Source: Pseudomonadota bacterium (lineage in GTDB: Bacteria > Pseudomonadota > Alphaproteobacteria > Rhizobiales > Rhizobiaceae). From it: 9,808 nt of DNA. Position numbers and translations under genes: made by a program. The DNA lies in NCBI GenBank assembly GCA_023444445.1, contig JAEXMK010000157.1, forward strand, positions 1-9,808, given 5' to 3'. The notes under the pieces are model-generated. The model had not been told where the DNA came from. It saw nothing but the letters and a program-made list of their open reading frames with translations, and did no database searches. This document shows, piece by piece, positions 6,376 to 9,808 of the stretch. Every line of letters begins with the position of its first letter. Positions within the stretch are counted from its first letter, which is position 1.

Positions 6376-8544
6376 TCACGCCGCCTGCTTCGCCTTCAAC
6401 TCCAGACGGCGGCGATGCAGAACCGGTTCGGTATAGCCGTTCGGCTGTTCACGGCCCTTCAGCACCAGCTCGACAGCAGCCTGGAAAGCCACCGATCCGT
6501 CGAAATCCGATGCCATCGGCAGATAGGCCGGATCGCCGGCATTCTGCGTGTCCACCACCGCGGCCATGCGCTTCATGGTTTCGATGATCTGGGTCTCCGT
6601 CACGACGCCATGGCGCAGCCAGTTGGCCATGTGCTGGGCAGAAATGCGAAGCGTCGCGCGATCCTCCATCAGCCCGACATTGTTGATGTCAGGCACCTTC
6701 GAGCAACCGACGCCCTGATCGACCCAGCGAACGACATAGCCGAGAATACCCTGCGCATTATTGTCGAGTTCGCGCTGGATCTCCTCCGGCGTCCAGTTGG
6801 GACGCGGCGCGACCGGCACCGACAGGATATCCGAGAGCTTCGCGCGGCCGCGGCTTTTCAGGCCTTCCTGGACGGCCGCAACATCGACCTTGTGATAGTG
6901 CGTGGCATGCAGCGTCGCCGCCGTCGGCGACGGCACCCAGGCAGTATTGGCGCCGGCCTTCGGATGGGCAATCTTCTGCTCCAGCATCGCCGCCATCAGA
7001 TCCGGCATGGCCCACATGCCCTTGCCGATCTGGGCATGGCCGGAAAGGCCGCATTCCAGCCCGATATCGACGTTCCAGTTCTCGTATGCCGCGATCCAGG
7101 CCGCCTGCTTCATATCGCCCTTGCGGATCATCGGGCCTGCTTCCATCGAGGTGTGGATTTCATCGCCGGTACGATCGAGGAAGCCCGTATTGATGAAGAC
7201 GACTCGATCCTTCGCGGCGCGAATGCTTTCCTTGAGGTTAACAGTGGTGCGGCGCTCCTCATCCATGATGCCCATTTTCATGGTGTTCGGCGCCATGCCG
7301 ACGAGCTTTTCGACCTGGCTGAAGATTTCGTTGGCGAAGGCCACTTCCTCCGGTCCATGCATCTTCGGCTTGACCACATACATGGAGCCAGCGCGGGAAT
7401 TCTGACGTCGCCCGGACGGGCCAACATCATAAAGGGCGATCAGCGCCGTGACGACGGCATCCATGATGCCTTCCGGCACCTCGCGGCCATCCCTGTCGAG
7501 GATTGCGGGATTGGTCATGAGATGACCGACATTGCGGACCAGCATCAGGGAACGGCCCGGCAGCGTGAGCGCGGAACCATTGGGCGCGGTATAATAGCGA
7601 TCCGGGTTAAGGCGGCGGGTAAAGGTCTTGCCACCTTTGGATACGTCTTCCGTCAGATCACCACGCATCAGGCCAAGCCAGTTGCCATAGACCAGCACCT
7701 TGTCTTCAGCATCGACAGCAGCGACCGAATCTTCGCAATCCATGATGGTCGTCAGCGCCGATTCGAGAATGACATCCGAGATGCCTGCCCTATCGCCTCT
7801 GCCGATTTCGGTCGACGGATCGATGACGATCTCCGTGTGCAACCCGTTCTTGCCAAGCAGGATCGTTGCCGGCTTTGCCGCTTCACCGCTGAAACCCTTG
7901 AATTGGGCCGTATCCTTGAGGCCAGTCGTGGCGTCGCCAATGGCAAGCTGCAACAGACCCTCAACGATCTGGAAGCCTGTGACCTCGGACCATGTTCCGG
8001 TTTCGAGCGGGGCTGAGTCATCCAGGAAATTGCGGGCCCAGGCGATAACCTTTTCGCCTCGTTTAGGATTGTAGCCCCTGCCCTTTTCCGCGCCTTCGGC
8101 ATCGGAAATGGCATCCGTTCCGTAAAGCGCGTCATAAAGCGAACCCCAGCGGGCATTGGCGGCGTTCAGCGCGTAACGCGCATTCATGACGGGAACAACG
8201 AGCTGCGGACCGGCGACGACGGCAATTTCCGGATCGACATTGTCGGTTTCCACCTTGAAGCCGGGGCCTTCCGGCAGCAGGTAACCGATTTCTTTCAGGA
8301 ATGCCTCGTAGGCGTCGAAATCCGAGGGGGCACCGTTCTCACGGTACCAGCCATCGATTTTCTCCTGCAGCGCATCGCGCTTGGCGAGAAGCTCACGGTT
8401 TTTCGGGGAAAGCTCATGGACGATGGCCGAGAAACCTTCAAAGAAGGTCTCAGCGTCGAGACCCGTGCCCGGCAGCACCTCGTCCGTCAAAAAGGCATAT
8501 AGGCTGTCGTCGATGGAAAGACCGAATTTATCCGTGCGGCTCAC
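6376..8544 (-). CDS. glcB: Malate synthase G
   Basis: A cytosolic enzyme of 722 residues (E. coli GlcB has 723) that condenses glyoxylate with acetyl-CoA to malate, the second step of the glyoxylate bypass. The G-isoform signatures are all present: [18 protein letters not shown] (265-282), [18 protein letters not shown] with catalytic Arg337, GIMDEERRT with Mg-binding Glu429, [18 protein letters not shown] with Mg-binding Asp457, and GCSKVPDI...[17 protein letters not shown] residues with Cys614 and the catalytic base Asp628. The start is GTG 8544, set by AAGGAGG five bases upstream; the ATG at 8546 is out of frame and runs straight into a stop. No isocitrate lyase gene is in the window, so the bypass partner is elsewhere. 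Transcription ends at the shared hairpin at 6316-6350. The 120-bp gap upstream carries two dyads, and the DUF1402 gene lies in the same direction beyond it. Confidence 0.96.
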   Translation of the reverse strand: MSRTDKFGLSIDDSLYAFLTDEVLPGTGLDAETFFEGFSAIVHELSPKNRELLAKRDALQEKIDGWYRENGAPSDFDAYEAFLKEIGYLLPEGPGFKVETDNVDPEIAVVAGPQLVVPVMNARYALNAANARWGSLYDALYGTDAISDAEGAEKGRGYNPKRGEKVIAWARNFLDDSAPLETGTWSEVTGFQIVEGLLQLAIGDATTGLKDTAQFKGFSGEAAKPATILLGKNGLHTEIVIDPSTEIGRGDRAGISDVILESALTTIMDCEDSVAAVDAEDKVLVYGNWLGLMRGDLTEDVSKGGKTFTRRLNPDRYYTAPNGSALTLPGRSLMLVRNVGHLMTNPAILDRDGREVPEGIMDAVVTALIALYDVGPSGRRQNSRAGSMYVVKPKMHGPEEVAFANEIFSQVEKLVGMAPNTMKMGIMDEERRTTVNLKESIRAAKDRVVFINTGFLDRTGDEIHTSMEAGPMIRKGDMKQAAWIAAYENWNVDIGLECGLSGHAQIGKGMWAMPDLMAAMLEQKIAHPKAGANTAWVPSPTAATLHATHYHKVDVAAVQEGLKSRGRAKLSDILSVPVAPRPNWTPEEIQRELDNNAQGILGYVVRWVDQGVGCSKVPDINNVGLMEDRATLRISAQHMANWLRHGVVTETQIIETMKRMAAVVDTQNAGDPAYLPMASDFDGSVAFQAAVELVLKGREQPNGYTEPVLHRRRLELKAKQAA

Positions 8545-8549
8545 ATGCG

Positions 8550-8556
8550 CCTCCTT
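8550..8556 (-). promoter_or_regulatory. Shine-Dalgarno of glcB, fixes a GTG start
   Basis: On the minus strand AAGGAGG (8556-8550) stands five bases ahead of GTG 8544. The same spot contains ATG (8546-8544) that overlaps the GTG and is followed at once by TGA, giving a two-codon start-stop element in another frame. The GTG frame is the only one that encodes malate synthase. Confidence 0.8.
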
Positions 8557-8624
8557 CTATTCTGAAGGCACAGATTGGACGCTGAGGCGGTCGCTCGTCA
8601 ATTGCGGCAGGCAGCCAAATATTA

Positions 8625-8639
8625 TTTCCGTTTTGGAAA
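8625..8639. promoter_or_regulatory. Candidate operator upstream of glcB: TTTCC-N5-GGAAA
   Basis: Perfect five-base arms TTTCC (8625-8629) and GGAAA (8635-8639) are separated by GTTTT. The dyad is centred about 88 bp upstream of the glcB start, in an AT-rich stretch where a promoter would be expected. Spacing and symmetry suit a dimeric transcription factor. I do not recognise the regulator. Confidence 0.4.
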
Positions 8640-8646
8640 CAATCTG

Positions 8647-8659
8647 GTCGATAATCGAC
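8647..8659. promoter_or_regulatory. 13-bp dyad GTCGAT-A-ATCGAC upstream of glcB
   Basis: A perfect six-base inverted repeat around one base lies between the stop codon of the DUF1402 gene (8665) and the TTTCC dyad. On the minus strand no T-run follows, so it is not a good terminator for the DUF1402 gene; a T-run exists only on the + strand, where no gene ends. An operator for glcB is the other reading. Chance cannot be excluded. Confidence 0.35.
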
Positions 8660-8664
8660 TTTTT

Positions 8665-9630
8665 CTACAAAAGACCCTGCAAGTCCTTGATGCGGTCATT
8701 CACCAGCCAGCCGTAATAATTTTCTTCCGGCAACAACGCCTGCTCGCCGCCTGCGGCACGCTGGCGGTTCTTCTGGGCAAGGGCAGCCGCGCGTTGCTGC
8801 GAGCCACCGACGTTATAAAGCGTGGAGGTTACACCCGGATTTTTCGAAATATCCATATCGGCAATGGACCGGTAATCGTCGATCGATTTGCGAATGGAGG
8901 CCGCCATGAAAGCAAGGGACCGGTCCGGGTCCATGATTGCCGTATAGACGGCGGTGGCGTCGTTCTCATCCAGCTTTTCGAAACCGGAGGTTCTCGCCAC
9001 CATGTCGGACAGCATCAGCGCCGTCAGCGGGTTGATCTGGCCAAGGCCGAAGGTCTGGCCGGCATAAAAGGGCTGGAAGAAAACGGCGCTGAAACGGTTG
9101 TTCGGATAGGCAACGCCATCGACGGTCTTGCCGCGGAAACTATCGTCCCAGACGTCTTCACGGCAGTTCCAGAGGCCGTAGGAATCCTTCTTCGACTGAC
9201 ATTTGGAAAATTGCGAATGGGTCAGGAACTGCGCAATCGTCTCGTCCTTGTAGCCGAAACGGAAGCTGCTGCCGGCATAGGAGGCCGCCTTGACGTAATA
9301 GGACTGCAGCCGGTCATAGGCGTCGACATTATAGGTGTGCTCGCCAACGATCGCGCCGACCATGTGGATCGGATCGATACCGTAACGCGCCGCAGTCGAC
9401 TTGATCTTGGCGATCAAGGCCTTGTCGGAAGACAAAAGCTCGATCACCTTCTGGTATTTGCGCTCAAAGGAGGTGTTGGAAGCCTTGGTTCTTTTTGCGG
9501 AAGCACCGGGAACGCCGGGCTGTTCGGCATTGCGATTGCCCGGTGGGACGATCGTCGCGGCCTCGACATAAGACGACGAGACGATGGTGAACGTCACAGC
9601 AGCGACAAATGCCAGAAGAGTTTTGCGCAA
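8665..9630 (-). CDS. DUF1402 family secreted protein, lytic transglycosylase-like
   Basis: A 321-residue protein I assign to DUF1402, a family known mainly from Rhizobiales with no established function. Residues 1-24 form a signal peptide (MRKT, hydrophobic core, cleavage near VEA-AT), so it acts in the periplasm or outside. A basic linker runs to about 55. The rest keeps the motif order of SLT-type lysozymes: Glu97 in GAIVGEHTYNVDAY, GLGQIN at 195-200, LYNVG at 271-275 (compare AYNAG) and a C-terminal YYGWLVND. About 98 residues separate Glu97 from GLGQ, longer than in typical SLT domains, and Cys144 and Cys156 could form a disulfide. The start is TTG 9630: AAAGG lies 9 nt upstream, a stop in frame lies just before it, and no later start keeps the signal peptide. 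Peptidoglycan cleavage is inference. Confidence 0.85.
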   Translation of the reverse strand: MRKTLLAFVAAVTFTIVSSSYVEAATIVPPGNRNAEQPGVPGASAKRTKASNTSFERKYQKVIELLSSDKALIAKIKSTAARYGIDPIHMVGAIVGEHTYNVDAYDRLQSYYVKAASYAGSSFRFGYKDETIAQFLTHSQFSKCQSKKDSYGLWNCREDVWDDSFRGKTVDGVAYPNNRFSAVFFQPFYAGQTFGLGQINPLTALMLSDMVARTSGFEKLDENDATAVYTAIMDPDRSLAFMAASIRKSIDDYRSIADMDISKNPGVTSTLYNVGGSQQRAAALAQKNRQRAAGGEQALLPEENYYGWLVNDRIKDLQGLL

Positions 9631-9639
9631 GAGCGAATG

Positions 9640-9644
9640 CCTTT
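9640..9644 (-). promoter_or_regulatory. Shine-Dalgarno of the DUF1402 gene, decides a TTG start
   Basis: On the minus strand AAAGG (9644-9640) is 9 nt ahead of TTG 9630. The TAA in the same frame (within the same AGATAAAGG segment) rules out any longer form, and the next in-frame ATG is at residue 90, beyond the signal peptide. Confidence 0.65.
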
Positions 9645-9691
9645 ATCTCAAGCCGACGGCTTCCCGGCGAAACATGCGGGAAAAACCGGAC

Positions 9692-9721
9692 CATTCCACG
9701 AAAGCGGTTCCAACCGGAATG
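9692..9721. repeat. Nested dyad upstream of the DUF1402 gene
   Basis: Outer arms CATTCC (9692-9697) and GGAATG (9716-9721) flank a shorter inner dyad, CGGTT (9705-9709) and AACCG (9712-9716). It lies 62-91 bp upstream of TTG 9630 and could be an operator or a degenerate copy of a rhizobial intergenic palindrome; it shares the GCG-AA-CGGTT flavour of the element at 4855-4899 but is not a clear copy of it. I see no clear -10/-35 pair near it. Confidence 0.3.
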
Positions 9722-9777
9722 CAGCCCTTCCCATAAACAAAATGCGGGCTGAATGCGAGATGAGGCAGATAAAATAA

Positions 9778-9806
9778 AAGAGTGCGGCAAATATGGCCGC
9801 ACTCTT
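9778..9806 (-). terminator. Intrinsic terminator of a minus-strand gene beyond the right edge
   Basis: AAGAGTGCGGC (9778-9788) pairs perfectly with GCCGCACTCTT (9796-9806) around a 7-nt loop. On the minus strand the hairpin is followed by TTTATTTTAT, a good U-tract, so it should stop transcription entering from the right. The + strand tail is cut off by the window end, so it may also be bidirectional. It insulates the DUF1402 gene, which must therefore have its own promoter between about 9645 and 9777. Confidence 0.85.
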
Positions 9807-9808
9807 CT

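Noticed and set aside
6349..8016. 555-codon open frame on the + strand opposite glcB
   Set aside because: It lies antisense to malate synthase, which has all its catalytic residues; the translation is Arg/His/Asp-rich with no recognisable domain, and its start overlaps the terminator.
8575..9777. 400-codon open frame on the + strand opposite the DUF1402 gene
   Set aside because: No Shine-Dalgarno sequence and no family features; the minus-strand frame has a signal peptide and conserved motifs.
1..9808. CRISPR array, mobile element, toxin-antitoxin or defence system
   Set aside because: No spaced direct repeats, transposase, integrase, terminal inverted repeats or small paired genes were seen; all sizeable coding space is filled by recognised core genes.

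Overview
The window looks like ordinary core chromosome of an alphaproteobacterium in the Rhizobiaceae, most likely Agrobacterium or a close relative. The basis is family resemblance: an ActS/ActR (RegB/RegA) redox pair directly behind hrpB, an MmcB-type nuclease-fold protein, a malate synthase G with many rhizobial residues, and a DUF1402 protein, a family I know mainly from Rhizobiales. GC content is high and even, and codon use does not shift between genes. I see no insertion sequence, prophage, CRISPR array, tRNA or recombinase, and no sign of a new multi-gene system.

Layout. Positions 1-92 hold a strong promoter-like element firing leftwards out of the window; its sequence resembles a rhizobial rRNA operon promoter and leader, but the gene itself is outside. 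Positions 93-368 are non-coding. On the + strand follow hrpB (369-2855), actS/regB (2885-4192, GTG start with a strong SD) and actR/regA (4266-4853), probably one transcription unit. A palindromic intergenic element (4855-4899) separates actR from the convergent mmcB (4914-5399, minus). mmcB is divergent from a lipoprotein L,D-transpeptidase (5584-6297, plus). A bidirectional hairpin terminator (6316-6350) sits between that gene and convergent glcB (6376-8544, minus, GTG start). Upstream of glcB are two dyads that could be operators. A DUF1402 gene (8665-9630, minus, TTG start) follows, and the right end carries a hairpin terminator (9778-9806) for a minus-strand gene beyond the window.

How the genes fit together. 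ActS is predicted to sense respiratory redox state through a quinone-site motif and a conserved cysteine and to phosphorylate ActR, a global regulator of acid tolerance, respiration and denitrification in relatives. GlcB completes the glyoxylate bypass for growth on acetate or fatty acids. The L,D-transpeptidase and the DUF1402 protein, which keeps the motif order of a lytic transglycosylase, both point to peptidoglycan metabolism in the envelope. HrpB and MmcB act on nucleic acids. The most useful leads are the lysozyme-like reading of DUF1402, the two dyads ahead of glcB, and the palindromic element after actR.
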